Positions 51,590 through 63,066 of a DNA stretch of 64,000 nucleotides are shown here, in pieces. The translations under genes and the position numbers were made by a program. The notes under the pieces were generated by a model that was not told where the DNA came from, made no database searches, and worked only from the letters and a program-made list of their open reading frames with translations. The stretch lies in contig OZ020622.1 in the NCBI GenBank assembly GCA_963971575.1, positions 35,804,301 through 35,868,300 on the forward strand, read 5' to 3'. This stretch comes from Liopterus haemorrhoidalis. Taxonomy: Eukaryota; Arthropoda; Insecta; Coleoptera; Dytiscidae. Each line of letters opens with the position of its first letter. The first letter of the stretch is position 1.

Positions 51590-53127
51590 GGGATGATCCA
51601 TAAAAACAACCATGGTAGGCGCTACCATGGTTGTTTTACCGTACGAAAGAATTCCGCCTCACATATAAAAAGCAACGCCCGATTCATTTTGCATAGGCAA
51701 ATCAGAGTCTGGATAGATGACGGGACAAACTTTTTACGAATATGTAACAAATGTTTTTTACCCATGGTTAATTGCTAACAATATTTCATTCCCGATAATT
51801 TTCTTTGTGGATGGGCATGCCTCTCTTTTAACTTTACCACTAAGCGATTTCTGTATGGAGCATAAAATTGAATTAGTTGCACTATATCCAAATGCTACGC
51901 ATATATTACAACCAATGAATGTATCTGTCTTTCATCCATTGAAAAAAAAAATTGACAACACTTTTAGATTTTGTCATTAAGAATTCAGTAAAATCAGAAA
52001 CTTTGATAAATGGTTTCAGAAAATGTGGACTTTGTCCACTTAATCAAAACGCAATTGATTACAAAAATTTAATATAATCAGTAGTTAAAAATGAGAATTC
52101 AATGAATGTTAGCAATTTAAATTTACCTGAAGATTTAAAAAAATATTTAAATTACCTTGAATTTGATATAGGACAACAAAAATTAAAAATATTTAAAAGT
52201 GAAAAAGATATTGCCACAGAAGATATATCACTACATTTACTTTGCAAAAATTTAAGCAACAAAATTCTTAAAGTCAATTCTCAGGAAAGTTATGATACAC
52301 AGCTTCAACAAATTGATGATGCTTTAATACTTGAAGGGGAGTGGATAAACGGATTAGTAGGTAACGACTATCCAATAGAAACAGAGTCGGAAATTTTAAT
52401 TAATGTAAATGAAATTGAATTAACTGTCATAAATAGTAATATTTATCATGCAAAAGATGTAAATAAAAAAATGAATACAGATGACACTATTGATATATCG
52501 AAGGAAGGCGATGAAGTTTCAAAAGTTATTGAACATAATGAGCTCAAAAGTCCAATACAGAACTTGAATGTACCATCTCCTTTTAAAAGATGCCTCTTTT
52601 GGCCGGAAACACCTATAACGGGCAAAAACAAAGGTAAAGAAAAAATACCATCGGTTGCAACTATTCAAAACTGGCGTGAATATCATAAGAAAAAGCAACA
52701 GAGTAAAGAACAAAAAGAACTGGAGAAGGAGGAACGGAAAAGGAAGAGAGACGAAAGAAAGAAAATTTTAAAAGAAAATGAAAATAAGAAAAGCAATAAA
52801 AAGGACGGAGCATCTGTAGCAGAAATTCAAAATGAAAAACTGGTCAAATCATTGAAAGATGCAGAACTGAAGGTTAATCAGTATGTAATAGTAGTGTATG
52901 AGGGAGAGTACTTTCCTGGAATTATTCTCGATATAAATAATAAATCTGCCAGAGTTAGCGTAATGCAAATAAGTGGACCATATTCTTGGAAATGGCCTAA
53001 AGATAAAGATATATTGTGGTATGATTTAGATGATGTGCTAGAAGTCATAGATCCTCCAACAATAATCAATAGTCGGGGCATATACAAAGTGAAATCTATA
53101 GAAAAATACCATAAATTTGTAAAATAA
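51590..53127 (+). pseudogene. pogo transposase: DDE domain and long C-terminus with Tudor-like end
   Basis: Coding starts mid-DDE: VLPYERIPPHIKSN, MTGQTFYEYVTNVFYPWL, IIFFVDGHASLL (second D) and VALYPNATHILQPMNVSVFH (third-acid region). A frameshift follows at 51978 and a stop near 52074. From 52102 a 341-residue frame is open. It shares 52102-52360 with the fragment at 30.9-31.3 kb, has a highly charged helix (residues 195-250, KEQKELEKEERKRKRDERKK), and ends in QYVIVVYEGEYFPGIILDIN...WYDLDDVLEVI, a compact Tudor/SH3-like region. The DNA-binding N-terminus is absent; a perfect palindrome at 51603-51637 marks the break. Confidence 0.75.
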
Positions 53128-53369
53128 ATGTAATTTGCTTCCTAATAAAAATGTAAAAAACATATACACTACCGTCCATAATTATTCGAATGACATAGAT
53201 AATTAAAAAATGCTTAAATATTATTTTTATTTCTTCAATGTTGGTAATATAAGTTAATAAACATGTTTAGGTAATTTCAATAAAAACATTAAATAAAATC
53301 ATCAAGTTAACAGACTACGTGTCAAGTGCATTTTTTCGTTATCTTAACATAAACATACTCTTTAAATCC

Positions 53370-54059
53370 GATCGATAAAGGAAACGGGCCGTTATCAACA
53401 TATCATATCGATCATTTAGGTCATCTGTCATCAACCCAGAAAAACTATAAATCCATCCTCGTAATAGTCGATTCATTTACGAAATTTACATGGATTTGTG
53501 CTACGAAAACAACAAATACTGAAGAAGTCATCTCAAAACTGAAAATTCATCACATGCTTTTCAAAAATATTGCCAGAAAAATAACGTTAAGCATATGCAA
53601 ATTACCACCGGTATTCCAAGGAGAAATGGGCAAGTTGAAAGAATTAATCGGATAATAATTCAGGTTTTGGGTAAATTATCTATCGAAAAGCCAGAGCACC
53701 GGTATAAACATACTAACGAGTTTCAAACTGCTCTCAATAACACATTTCAACGAAGCATTGGTAAAACTCCATTCGAGATAATGATTGCAGTGAAAATGAA
53801 AAATCCAAAGGATATAAAACTCCACCAAATAAAAGAAGTAAACATTGAAATATTTGAAGAAGAAAGAAAACATCTACGCCAGGACGCAAAGAAACAAATA
53901 CTCAGAGTACAGGACGAAAACAAGCCTAAATTTAACAAGAAAATAAAGCCTGCAAAAATTTATGAAATTGGTGACCTAGTTGCCATCCAGAGGTCCCAGT
54001 TTATCACGGGAGGCAAGTTGCGCCCTAAATTTTTAGGCCCCTACCGGGTCATTAAATAA
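53370..54059 (+). pseudogene. gypsy integrase fragment lacking the second catalytic residue
   Basis: The core begins STYHIDHLGHLSSTQKNYKS (first D) and ILVIVDSFTKFTWIC. After TTNTEEVISKLK the DRGT-type box with the second D is missing. Sequence resumes at HAFQKYCQKNN-like residues and the open frame 53595-54059 (ITTGIPRRNGQVERINRIII, with the E). KTPFEIM and GGKLRPKFLGPYRVI close the C-terminal domain. No other part of this element is adjacent. Confidence 0.82.
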
Positions 54060-54089
54060 AAATTCTTGTTAAATACTTACTAACACACG

Positions 54090-54440
54090 TTACTAACTCA
54101 CAAACACATATTTGCCTACGAAGAACCCACCACTTGTGATCTATGTAACTCGAAGATTACCATACACCATCTCCTGTTAGAATGCCCAAAATATGATCAA
54201 GAGAGAAGAAACACTAACCTACCGCAAACACTGAAGGAAGCTCTATCACCTTCCACAGCCAAAGATGCCCTAAACTTCATGAAACAAACCAATTTATGCA
54301 ATTTAATTTAATATATGATTATACCAACCTATATTATATGTATAGCTATTGTATATCTATCTTTATTTATATATATTCAACAATGTATATTAAGGTGCTA
54401 ATAGTCGTTGTAACTGAAGCACAAAATAAAAAAAAAATTA
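54090..54440 (+). pseudogene. RNase H-type non-LTR element, ORF2 C-terminus and poly(A) tail
   Basis: Reads AYEEPTTCDLCNSKITIHHL, LECPKYDQERRNTNLPQTLK, then FMKQTNLCNLI before a stop. It has the C..C...H...C finger that ends ORF2 in I-type elements such as the one at 9.5-14.8 kb. An A-rich tail lies at 54424-54438. It is a 5'-truncated insertion of that or a related family. Confidence 0.72.
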
Positions 54441-54536
54441 CAAAATAATATAAACCTTGATTTAAAACCAAATATAACAAGTTTAGTGCTGTAAATCCAT
54501 TACTAGTAACAGTAGTGTTCGTGAAATTTACAAATC

Positions 54537-54799
54537 ATGCCGGATAAAGATAAAAATTGTAAGTGTAAATACCAGGCAGAGAACAACCAATGCTGAAGAA
54601 CCGTCTATGAAGCATGATATACAAAAAATTCATGAAATGTTAAAGAGTATAGAGAGCGAAATTAAAAACTTTAAGAGGGCATATGAAAAAATCAAGACTA
54701 TTGAGCAGGAAATTAAAAACTTCAAAATATCTGTCGAATTTATTTCCGAACAGTACGATGAAATTATTGTTAAAAATTAAAAAAGTGAAGATAAAATAA
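54537..54799 (+). pseudogene. Non-LTR ORF1, N-terminal coiled coil (left part)
   Basis: From the ATG at 54537 the frames read MPDKDKNCKCKY, then (shifted) EEPSMKHDIQKIHEMLKSIE and KIKTIEQEIKNFKISVEFIS, a coiled coil. It breaks at about 54799 where a SINE begins. The right-hand continuation is at 63852-64000, where LEDEVKILKSNNANEE leads to LDQYQRNNNIEIHGIEE, the CR1/Jockey ORF1 signature. Confidence 0.68.
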
Positions 54800-54871
54800 T
54801 GCCGCCGGAGTGGCCGAGCGCACTAAATCGCAGCAGTTTGAACTGGTGAATACAGTCGGATTGTGTGATTG
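54800..54871 (+). mobile_element. tRNA-derived SINE, head (box A)
   Basis: GCCGGAGTGGCCGAGCGCAC carries a box A-like promoter (TGGCCGAGCG). The sequence is cut at GGATTGTGTGATTG by the E6/E7 insertion and continues at 63669. Joined, the two halves give a tRNA-like head (Leu/Ser-type, with a long variable arm), too diverged to be a working tRNA. Confidence 0.8.
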
Positions 54872-57640
54872 TTAGTTAGTTAGTTAGTTAAAATTTTTGG
54901 CGCACAGCAACAAAGGCTATTTGCGCCTAACGCAGCCCATTTAAATGACTAGACTATATTTTAAAAACAATATATTAAACAATAAATAAATAGCTAAAAT
55001 CATTAAGAACACGCATACTCAATAAAAGAAATCTTGCACTGACAGACACAAATAAATAATATAAAAAGTCTGTTCGAAAATTTGAACAGACTCAGGGTGA
55101 TGGTAAGAGGCTGTAAAGGGGCCAATTACCATCGAATATCACAGTCAATAACTAGAAACACATTAAAATAAGGTGCAAGACTTCACACATAAAACAATAA
55201 GTTCGATTCTCTCAGGAAGAGTATCAGCCTGTCCATGAGTACCCTGTCGTCACCTAAAGCAACTGACAGGTCATAGCACAGGCCTAACCTCTCCCTGACA
55301 TCCTCGAACTGTACACACTCAGTTAAAAAGTGTAACACAGACAAATCTGTGTTACACGTCTCACAGATAGGGGACTCTTCTCCTCGAAGGAGGTGTCCAT
55401 GGGTCCACCAACAGTGACCTATACGGAGGCGTGTGATGGCGGTTTCCTCCCTGCGGTTAATCCTGCAGGAAGAACCCCATGGTTTAACGTCTCCCTTAAT
55501 CTGTCGCAACTTAACGTTCTGTGTGCGGCTCCACTCATGTTGCCACAAGTCTAAAACCAGATGTTTCAGATGACTCTTTGCGTCATCTGGAAAAACAAAA
55601 CTCACATCAATCATAGGTCTGTAAGAGGCGGCTTTTGCAGCTGCATCTGCCGCTTCATTGCCTTTAATACCAACATGTCCCGGTATCCAAAACAGCTCTA
55701 CCCTCACATTCTGGGCATTCAGATTGTGGAGTAGCAACCGGATCTTTAGTACAAGAGGATGCTCTGGATCTGGATCTTGGATAGTGTTTAGAGCGCTCAG
55801 CGAGTCCGTCAAGATAACACTTGACCGACTTTGCTCTGACGAAACAAAACACAGGGCCTTGAAAATAGCATACAGCTCAGCAGTGTACACACTCGTTATA
55901 GAGTGCAGACGGTACTGAAACTGTTGGCGTGGATTCAAAACAACGAACGCACACCCAACCCTGGTTCCGGATTTTGATCCGTCAGTAAAAATGACAGTAT
56001 CCTCGAACCTAGGGACCAGTGTTCTTTGTAACTCATGTTGGTATTCGATAGGCAACGTAGTATCTTTATCAAACCTAGTTAATGTGAGGTTCACAAGTGG
56101 ACGCGGTAGCGTCCATGGTGGAACAGCACACAAAACGAAACTTGCCATTTCAGGCATATTAAAATCAATATCGCCCAAAATGTCGAAAGTCCTCAGACCA
56201 AAAGGCCTATTGGCTCTTGGTTTTCTGTCATATATTTCTGTATGCCTATTTTGTAGAATAGGGTCATACGCGGGATGATCTGGCTTGGCACTGAGTGCAG
56301 CCATATACCGCAAGGATAGAATTTTACGACGATTGTACAGTGACGGTTCGCCTGCTTCACACAGCAGGCTTAGTATTGGACTGGTGCGAAATGCACCTGT
56401 GGCCAATCTAACCCCAGTGTGATGTACAGTGTCAAGAATTCTTATCTCTTGGTGTTTAGCTGACCCATAAGCTAGACATCCATAGTCCAGCTTAGAGCGC
56501 ACTAGAGAACGATATAAACGCAACATGACAGTGCGGTCTGCACCCCATGTCTTGTGACTGAGGACCCGCAACAAATTGAGCGACTTTTGGCATTTTTTCT
56601 TGACAGACAAAAAATGTGCCCGCCAAGTTAGACGACTGTCAAAAACGAGACCCAGAAATCTGGCAGTATCGGTAAATGGTAACTGTGCTCCATTTAGCGT
56701 GAGTGTAGGGTTGGGATGGACACCCCTTTTCCTACAAAAATGGACACACACAGTTTTGCTGGTCGAGAATTTGAAGCCATTTTCGGTTGCCCATGTATCG
56801 AGACGATTGATGGTCAGCTGGAGCTGACGTTCGATTGTACTAGTCTTTTGTCCGGCGACAAAGATACCAATGTCGTCGACAAATATCGAACTCTGTACAG
56901 GCAATCGAATACATGAAGCTGCACCGTTAATGGCGATCAAAAATAGCGTAACGCTCAGTATGGAGCCCTGTGGGACCCCATTGTCCAGTGCGAACATTTG
57001 TGACAGGGTATTTCCGATCCGCACCCTGAAGCGCCGGTTCGACATGAAGTCTTTTATAAAGAACATCAAGCGTCCCCGGAGACCCCAGGAATGCAGGGTA
57101 CGGAGAATCCCAGAAATCCATGCAGTGTCATAGGCTTTCTCAATATCGAAAAACACAGCTACCAGGTGTTTGTTTTCAACGAAAGCATTCCTGATAGCTG
57201 TCTCTAGTCTGACCAGATGATCTGCTGTTGAGCGGTGACGGCGAAAGCCGCACTGTGTGTTGGCCAGCAAGTCGTTAGATTCTAAAAACCAAATCAGACG
57301 CTTGCTGATCATTCGCTCCATGAGCTTGCAGAGACAACTGGTCAGTGATATTGGTCTATAGCTAGAGGGCAAGTGTTTATCTTTCCCGACTTTGGGGATA
57401 GGAATTATATGAGATTCCTTCCACTTGGTCGGGCACTTGCCCTCAGTCCATATCCTATTATAGACATTCAAAAGCCTAGACTTAGATGGTTCTGGAAGAT
57501 TTCGGATCATACAATAATGTATCGCATCTGGACCAGGAGAGCTATCCTTACACTTTGACATCGCGCTATCTAGCTCTTCACGAGAGAAAAGCAGGTTGTA
57601 TACCTCGTCATTCTTCGAAAAGAAATTTAGAGGTATAGAT
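54872..57640 (-). mobile_element. I-clade copy E6, 5' truncated, tandem with E7
   Basis: 3' UTR and the last ~820 codons of ORF2. The 5' end (57640) touches the AACT tail of E7 directly with no TSD between. Its left flank GGATTGTGTGATTG (54858-54871) is repeated to the right of E7 (63669-63682). It shares diagnostic variants with E7 (HYCMIRNLPEPSKS, VAGQKTS, SAKPDHP) not found in E1. Confidence 0.95.
55183..57639 (-). pseudogene. ORF2 of E6, reverse transcriptase and RNase H portion
   Basis: Open from the truncation point to a normal stop. The first methionine is at 57561. Contains the whole palm (FFDIEKAYDTAW, GVPQGSILS, FVDD), RNase H (FTDGSKSG, TDSLSAL, GNEAAD) and the terminal zinc finger. 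The endonuclease is missing. I see four amino-acid differences from E7 over 792 residues (S/F in AWI_GIL, T/S in ALN_IQD, I/V in SP_CETC, F/I in VLH_LTE). Confidence 0.92.
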
Positions 57641-57949
57641 AGTTAGTTAGTTAGTTAAAATTTTTGGCGCACAGCAACAAAGGCTATTTGCGCCTAACGC
57701 AGCCCATTTAAATGACTAGACTATATTTTAAAAACAATATATTAAACAATAAATAAATAGCTAAAATCATTAAAAACACGCATACTCAATAAAAGAAATC
57801 TTGCACTGACAGACACAAATAAATAATATAAAAAGTCTGTTCGAAAATTTGAACAGACTCAGGGTGATGGTAAGAGGCTGTAAAGGGGCCAATTACCATC
57901 GAATATCACAGTCAATAACTAGAAACACATTAAAATAAGGTGCAAGACT

Positions 57950-60900
57950 TCACACATAAAACAATAAGTTCGATTCTCTCAGGAAGAGTATCAGCCTGTC
58001 CATGAGTACCCTGTCGTCACCTAAAGCAACTGACAGGTCATAGCACAGGCCTAACCTCTCCCTGACATCCTCGAACTGTACACATTCGGTTAAAATGTGT
58101 AACACAGACAAATCTGTGTTACACGTCTCACAGACAGGGGACTCTTCACCTCGAAGGAGGTGTCCATGGGTCCACCAACAGTGACCTATACGGAGGCGTG
58201 TGATGGCGGTTTCCTCCCTGCGGTTAATCCTGCAGGAAGAACCCCATGGTTTAACGTCTCCCTTAATCTGTCGCAACTTAACGTTCTGTGTGCGGCTCCA
58301 CTCATGTTGCCACAAGTCTAAAACCAGATGTTTCAGATGACTCTTTGCGTCATCTGGAAAAACAAAACTCACATCAATCATAGGTCTGTAAGAGGCGGCT
58401 TTTGCAGCTGCATCTGCCGCTTCATTGCCTTTAATACCAACATGTCCCGGTATCCAAAACAGCTCTACCCTCACATTCTGGGCATTCAGATTGTGGAGTA
58501 GCAACCGGATCTTTAGTACAAGAGGATGCTCTGGATCTGGATCTTGGATACTGTTTAGAGCGCTCAGCGAGTCCGTCAAGATAACACTTGACCGACTTTG
58601 CTCTGACGAAACAAAACACAGGGCCTTGAAAATAGCATACAGCTCAGCAGTGTACACACTCGTTATAGAGTGCAGACGGTACTGAAACTGTTGGCGTGGA
58701 TTCAAAACAACGAACGCACACCCAACCCTGGTTCCGGATTTTGATCCGTCAGTAAAAATGACAGTATCCTCGAACCTAGGGACCAGTGTTCTTTGTAACT
58801 CATGTTGGTATTCGATAGGCAACGTAGTATCTTTATCAAACCTAGTTAATGTGAGGTTCACAAGTGGACGCGGTAGCGTCCATGGTGGAACAGCACACAA
58901 AACGAAACTTGCCATTTCAGGCATATTAAAATCAATATCGCCCAAAATGTCGAAAGTCCTCAGACCAAAAGGCCTATTGGCTCTTGGTTTTCTGTCATAT
59001 ATTTCTGTATGCCTATTTTGTAGAATAGGGTCATACGCGGGATGATCTGGCTTGGCACTGAGTGCAGCCATATACCGCAAGGATAGAATTTTACGACGAT
59101 TGTACAGTGACGGTTCGCCTGCTTCACACAGCAGGCTTAGTATTGGACTGGTGCGAAATGCACCTGTGGCCAATCTAACCCCAGTGTGATGTACAGTGTC
59201 AAGAATTCTTATCTCTTGGTGTTTAGCTGACCCATAAGCTAGACATCCATAGTCCAGCTTAGAGCGCACTAGAGAACGATATAAACGCAACATGACAGTG
59301 CGGTCTGCACCCCATGTCTTGTGACTGAGGACCCGCAACAAATTGAGCGACTTTTGGCATTTTTTCTTGACAGACAAAAAATGTGCCCGCCAAGTTAGAC
59401 GACTGTCAAAAACGAGACCCAGAAATCTGGCAGTATCGGTAAATGGTAACTGTGCTCCATTTAGCGTGAGTGTAGGGTTGGGATGGACACCCCTTTTCCT
59501 ACAAAAATGGACACACACAGTTTTGCTGGTCGAGAATTTGAAGCCATTTTCGGTTGCCCATGTATCGAGACGATTGATGGTCAGCTGGAGCTGACGTTCG
59601 ATTGTACTAGTCTTTTGTCCGGCGACAAAGATACCAATGTCGTCGACAAATATCGAACTCTGTACAGGCAATCGAATACATGAAGCTGCACCGTTAATGG
59701 CGATCAAAAATAGCGTAACGCTCAGTATGGAGCCCTGTGGGACCCCATTGTCCAGTGCGAACATTTGTGACAGGGTATTTCCGATCCGCACCCTGAAGCG
59801 CCGGTTCGACATGAAGTCTTTTATAAAGAACATCAAGCGTCCCCGGAGACCCCAGGAATGCAGGGTACGGAGAATCCCAAAAATCCATGCAGTGTCATAG
59901 GCTTTCTCAATATCGAAAAACACAGCTACCAGGTGTTTGTTTTCAACGAAAGCATTCCTGATAGCTGTCTCTAGTCTGACCAGATGATCTGCTGTTGAGC
60001 GGTGACGGCGAAAGCCGCACTGTGTGTTGGCCAGCAAGTCGTTAGATTCTAAAAACCAAATCAGACGCTTGCTGATCATTCGCTCCATGAGCTTGCAGAG
60101 ACAACTGGTCAGTGATATTGGTCTATAGCTAGAGGGCAAGTGTTTATCTTTCCCGACTTTGGGGATAGGAATTATATGAGATTCCTTCCACTTGGTCGGG
60201 CACTTGCCCTCAGTCCATATCCTATTATAGACATTCAAAAGCCTAGACTTAGATGGTTCTGGAAGATTTCGGATCATACAATAATGTATCGCATCTGGAC
60301 CAGGAGAGCTATCCTTACACTTTGACATCGCGCTATCTAGCTCTTCACGAGAGAAAAGCAGGTTGTATACCTCGTCATTCTTCGAAAAGAAATTTAGAGG
60401 TATAGATTCGAGGCCTGCTTTACGACTTAGAAACTCGGGTGGATAATGTTCAGAGCTAGAATTGAACGCAAAATTAGATGCCAAAGTGTTAGCAATTTCG
60501 ACCGCTGAGGTAACTACGTTACCATTTACCGATAGACCAGCAATGGCTGTAGCTGTATTTAGACCGGAGATTTTCCGGACCTTCTCCCAAACTTTGGCCA
60601 CTGGAGTGGCAACTGTAACGGTGCATACGTATTTGCGCCATGATTCGCGTTTGCTTTCTTTCACAATCCTCTTAGCACGAGCTTTCGCTCGTTGGAAGGC
60701 TATCATGTTTTCCTCTGTTGGACAACGACGGAATGTATTGAAGAGGTGTCTCCTTTCACGTAGCGCCAAGTCGCATTCCTCGTTCCACCAGGGAACGGGT
60801 ACTCTACGGGGCTGAGTGGATGACAGCGGTATGCTGTTTTTAGCTGCGCTTGTGATGGAGTCCGTGAAAAGATTCACCTCTTCGTCTACGGTCAAGCTCG

Positions 60901-61645
60901 GAATATCCTCATGCGAGAATGATTCCGCAAACTTGGTCCAATCTGCTTTCCGAAGAACCCACTGTGGCCAGCGGGATTCGGTAACAGTGTTAAACAGAGG
61001 CCTCAAGAGGATTGGAAAGTGATCACTACCACATAGGTCGTGATGCACATCCCATTTGAACAAAGGAGCTATGGCTCCTGAAACGACGCTAAGATCTATA
61101 GCACTGAAAGTACCCGTTGCTGCACAAAAGTGCGTGGGTCTGCCGTCGTTCAAAAAGCTCAAATTCAAATCATTGAACATATTCTCCAGGTGGCGTCCCC
61201 GTCGATCATTCCGCACCGATCCCCAACACACATTATAGGCGTTAAAATCGCCTAATAGTATGTAAGGTGGTGGCAGTTGATCGATGACATTCACGACATC
61301 TCGGATGTCAGTTCGAACGCCACGGGGGAGATAGATGGAACATATCGTCACCTGGAGGGGAAGTGCAACACGAACTGCTACGACCTGCAACTCAGTGTCA
61401 ATGTCTACAGGATCGTGGTACAATGTGTCTCTAACGAGAATTGCCACGCCGTCACATGCTCTTGCCCCCGTAAGGAAATCCGTGCGAAACACGGAGTATC
61501 CTCGAGGAGAGAATGTGTCGGTTTCCGTGAAATTTGTTTCCTGCAGACAAACACACGAAGGCGCAAAATTGGAGAGTAACAGTCGCAGTTCTTCGTAGCG
61601 CTGATATACACCGTTACAGTTCCACTGGATTAGTGGACCAGTCAT
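57950..61645 (-). CDS. ORF2 polyprotein of E7: endonuclease, RT, RNase H (intact)
   Basis: 1231 residues with all boxes present: endonuclease IQWNCNG, LQETNF, LLGDFNAYN and CGSDHFPI; RT SSPGPDAIHY, FFDIEKAYDTAW, GVPQGSILS and FVDD; RNase H FTDGSKSG, AELYAIFKAL, TDSLSAL and GNEAAD; then CETC...H...C. The start ATG (61645) overlaps the ORF1 stop as ATGA. The same length and start in E1 support the choice. Target-primed reverse transcription is the expected activity, with RNase H removing template RNA. Confidence 0.96.
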   Translation of the reverse strand: MTGPLIQWNCNGVYQRYEELRLLLSNFAPSCVCLQETNFTETDTFSPRGYSVFRTDFLTGARACDGVAILVRDTLYHDPVDIDTELQVVAVRVALPLQVTICSIYLPRGVRTDIRDVVNVIDQLPPPYILLGDFNAYNVCWGSVRNDRRGRHLENMFNDLNLSFLNDGRPTHFCAATGTFSAIDLSVVSGAIAPLFKWDVHHDLCGSDHFPILLRPLFNTVTESRWPQWVLRKADWTKFAESFSHEDIPSLTVDEEVNLFTDSITSAAKNSIPLSSTQPRRVPVPWWNEECDLALRERRHLFNTFRRCPTEENMIAFQRAKARAKRIVKESKRESWRKYVCTVTVATPVAKVWEKVRKISGLNTATAIAGLSVNGNVVTSAVEIANTLASNFAFNSSSEHYPPEFLSRKAGLESIPLNFFSKNDEVYNLLFSREELDSAMSKCKDSSPGPDAIHYCMIRNLPEPSKSRLLNVYNRIWTEGKCPTKWKESHIIPIPKVGKDKHLPSSYRPISLTSCLCKLMERMISKRLIWFLESNDLLANTQCGFRRHRSTADHLVRLETAIRNAFVENKHLVAVFFDIEKAYDTAWIFGILRTLHSWGLRGRLMFFIKDFMSNRRFRVRIGNTLSQMFALDNGVPQGSILSVTLFLIAINGAASCIRLPVQSSIFVDDIGIFVAGQKTSTIERQLQLTINRLDTWATENGFKFSTSKTVCVHFCRKRGVHPNPTLTLNGAQLPFTDTARFLGLVFDSRLTWRAHFLSVKKKCQKSLNLLRVLSHKTWGADRTVMLRLYRSLVRSKLDYGCLAYGSAKHQEIRILDTVHHTGVRLATGAFRTSPILSLLCEAGEPSLYNRRKILSLRYMAALSAKPDHPAYDPILQNRHTEIYDRKPRANRPFGLRTFDILGDIDFNMPEMASFVLCAVPPWTLPRPLVNLTLTRFDKDTTLPIEYQHELQRTLVPRFEDTVIFTDGSKSGTRVGCAFVVLNPRQQFQYRLHSITSVYTAELYAIFKALCFVSSEQSRSSVILTDSLSALNSIQDPDPEHPLVLKIRLLLHNLNAQNVRVELFWIPGHVGIKGNEAADAAAKAASYRPMIDVSFVFPDDAKSHLKHLVLDLWQHEWSRTQNVKLRQIKGDVKPWGSSCRINRREETAITRLRIGHCWWTHGHLLRGEESPVCETCNTDLSVLHILTECVQFEDVRERLGLCYDLSVALGDDRVLMDRLILFLRESNLLFYV

Positions 61646-63066
61646 TTTTGTTTAGGGGAGTTACCCCGCAACCTAATGATCTTTGGTTTACCCTTAGGTT
61701 GCGGGTCAACAGCCATTTTCTCGGCCACGGTTTCACTTGTTTGTCCAGGTGCCTTGGTGGACACACTGGACTCCTTTTTTGATTGCTTTGTTCTCACTGG
61801 TATCCAGTGAGAACCTACGGGTCCCTTATCAGTCTCCTTTTCAGGAGTGACTGATGAGGGCTTTGTAGAAGCGACCCTTGTCTGATCGCTTCTAATTTGT
61901 GGAGAAGACTGTGGGGTCTTCTCCTTAGGTGGTTGGGAGAACTGAGGTTGAGTGCGTTCTCCTTTAGGGGAGGGGGATTTATTCAGACCCGATCCCCCAG
62001 GTTGTGGGGTCTGAACATTGGTCTCTGGGACCAATACCACCGTTTCTCTAGCAGTATTTGTACAAACTGTCACTGCTGCTGCAGTTGTCGGGCGAGGCAC
62101 TAACTCTGTCTGAGTTTGGACACTTGCAGTTCGTTTTGCGGCCACTTGTGCGAAAGATTTCGCAAAAGTAACCGGCGCACTCTCTTTGTATTTCCTTTTG
62201 GCGTCGAAATACGGTATCTTGTCCTGCGTTTTTATTACCTGTATTGCCTTCTCCTCTAAGTACGTTGGGCAATGGCGTGAAGTAGATGCATGAGCACCTT
62301 TACAATTCACGCAGTGTGCCGCGTTTGGACAGGTATCAACATCATGTTGGTCCTGTCCGCAGTTGGCACAGATGGACTGTTTGCCACAACGAACTGAGGT
62401 GTGACCGTAACGCTGGCACTTGTAGCATCTCATCGGATTGGGGTAGTAGGGGCGAACGTTACAAACGCTGTACCCCACCCTTACCGATGTTGGACACCTT
62501 GTGCCAGCGAAGGAAACCACCATAGAGATCGAAGGCTTGCCGTTCCGGGGGTTGAGCTTCCTGCATTCGACGACACCTTGCGATGTCATTTCCTGCACAA
62601 ACTCTTCCTCCGTAACATAAGCAAGGTCGCGATCCGTTACGACGCCTTTCGAGGTATTCAGGGCCTTATGCGGCTGAACTGAAATTCCAAACTCACCAAA
62701 CTTGACACATTTCTGTAATGTTGACGACGCCTCAGTCTCTGCTTCGACAAGCAGTGTACCGTCCGACAACTTTCGCACCGATTTTATTCCAGTAGAGCAC
62801 GTATCTCTCAATGTTCGGGCAACAAAGAAGGGGGACATCTCTTTGAAAGACTTACCCTCTTCTTGAACCTTTACGACGAGAAATCGTGGTACTGGCGCAC
62901 AAAACTCAACATTTCTTTTACCTTCTACCTTCTTGGCAGCTGGCCTAACACATCCCTCGTCGGATGACTGAGCATCACGACGAGGTCTCTTGTTTGATTT
63001 TTTACGGAGTTTACTCTCACTATTGGCGGAATTTAAAGAATTTTTATCCCTCCGGGTAGACGCCAT
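61642..63066 (-). CDS. ORF1 gag-like protein of E7 (intact)
   Basis: 474 residues, one fewer than in E2. Basic N-terminus, conserved central domain, and three zinc knuckles (CYKCQRYGHTSVRC, CANCGQDQHDVDTC, CVNCKGAHASTSRHC) near 215-265. The tail is rich in P, S and K and ends RLRGNSPKQK. Likely packages element RNA for reverse transcription. Followed without a gap by ORF2 (4-nt overlap). Confidence 0.95.
   Translation of the reverse strand: MASTRRDKNSLNSANSESKLRKKSNKRPRRDAQSSDEGCVRPAAKKVEGKRNVEFCAPVPRFLVVKVQEEGKSFKEMSPFFVARTLRDTCSTGIKSVRKLSDGTLLVEAETEASSTLQKCVKFGEFGISVQPHKALNTSKGVVTDRDLAYVTEEEFVQEMTSQGVVECRKLNPRNGKPSISMVVSFAGTRCPTSVRVGYSVCNVRPYYPNPMRCYKCQRYGHTSVRCGKQSICANCGQDQHDVDTCPNAAHCVNCKGAHASTSRHCPTYLEEKAIQVIKTQDKIPYFDAKRKYKESAPVTFAKSFAQVAAKRTASVQTQTELVPRPTTAAAVTVCTNTARETVVLVPETNVQTPQPGGSGLNKSPSPKGERTQPQFSQPPKEKTPQSSPQIRSDQTRVASTKPSSVTPEKETDKGPVGSHWIPVRTKQSKKESSVSTKAPGQTSETVAEKMAVDPQPKGKPKIIRLRGNSPKQK

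Noticed and set aside
54800..54871. A functional tRNA gene
   Set aside because: Only box A is here. Box B is 8.9 kb away after an insertion, the arms do not fold well, and an AAAT-tailed body follows, so it is a SINE.
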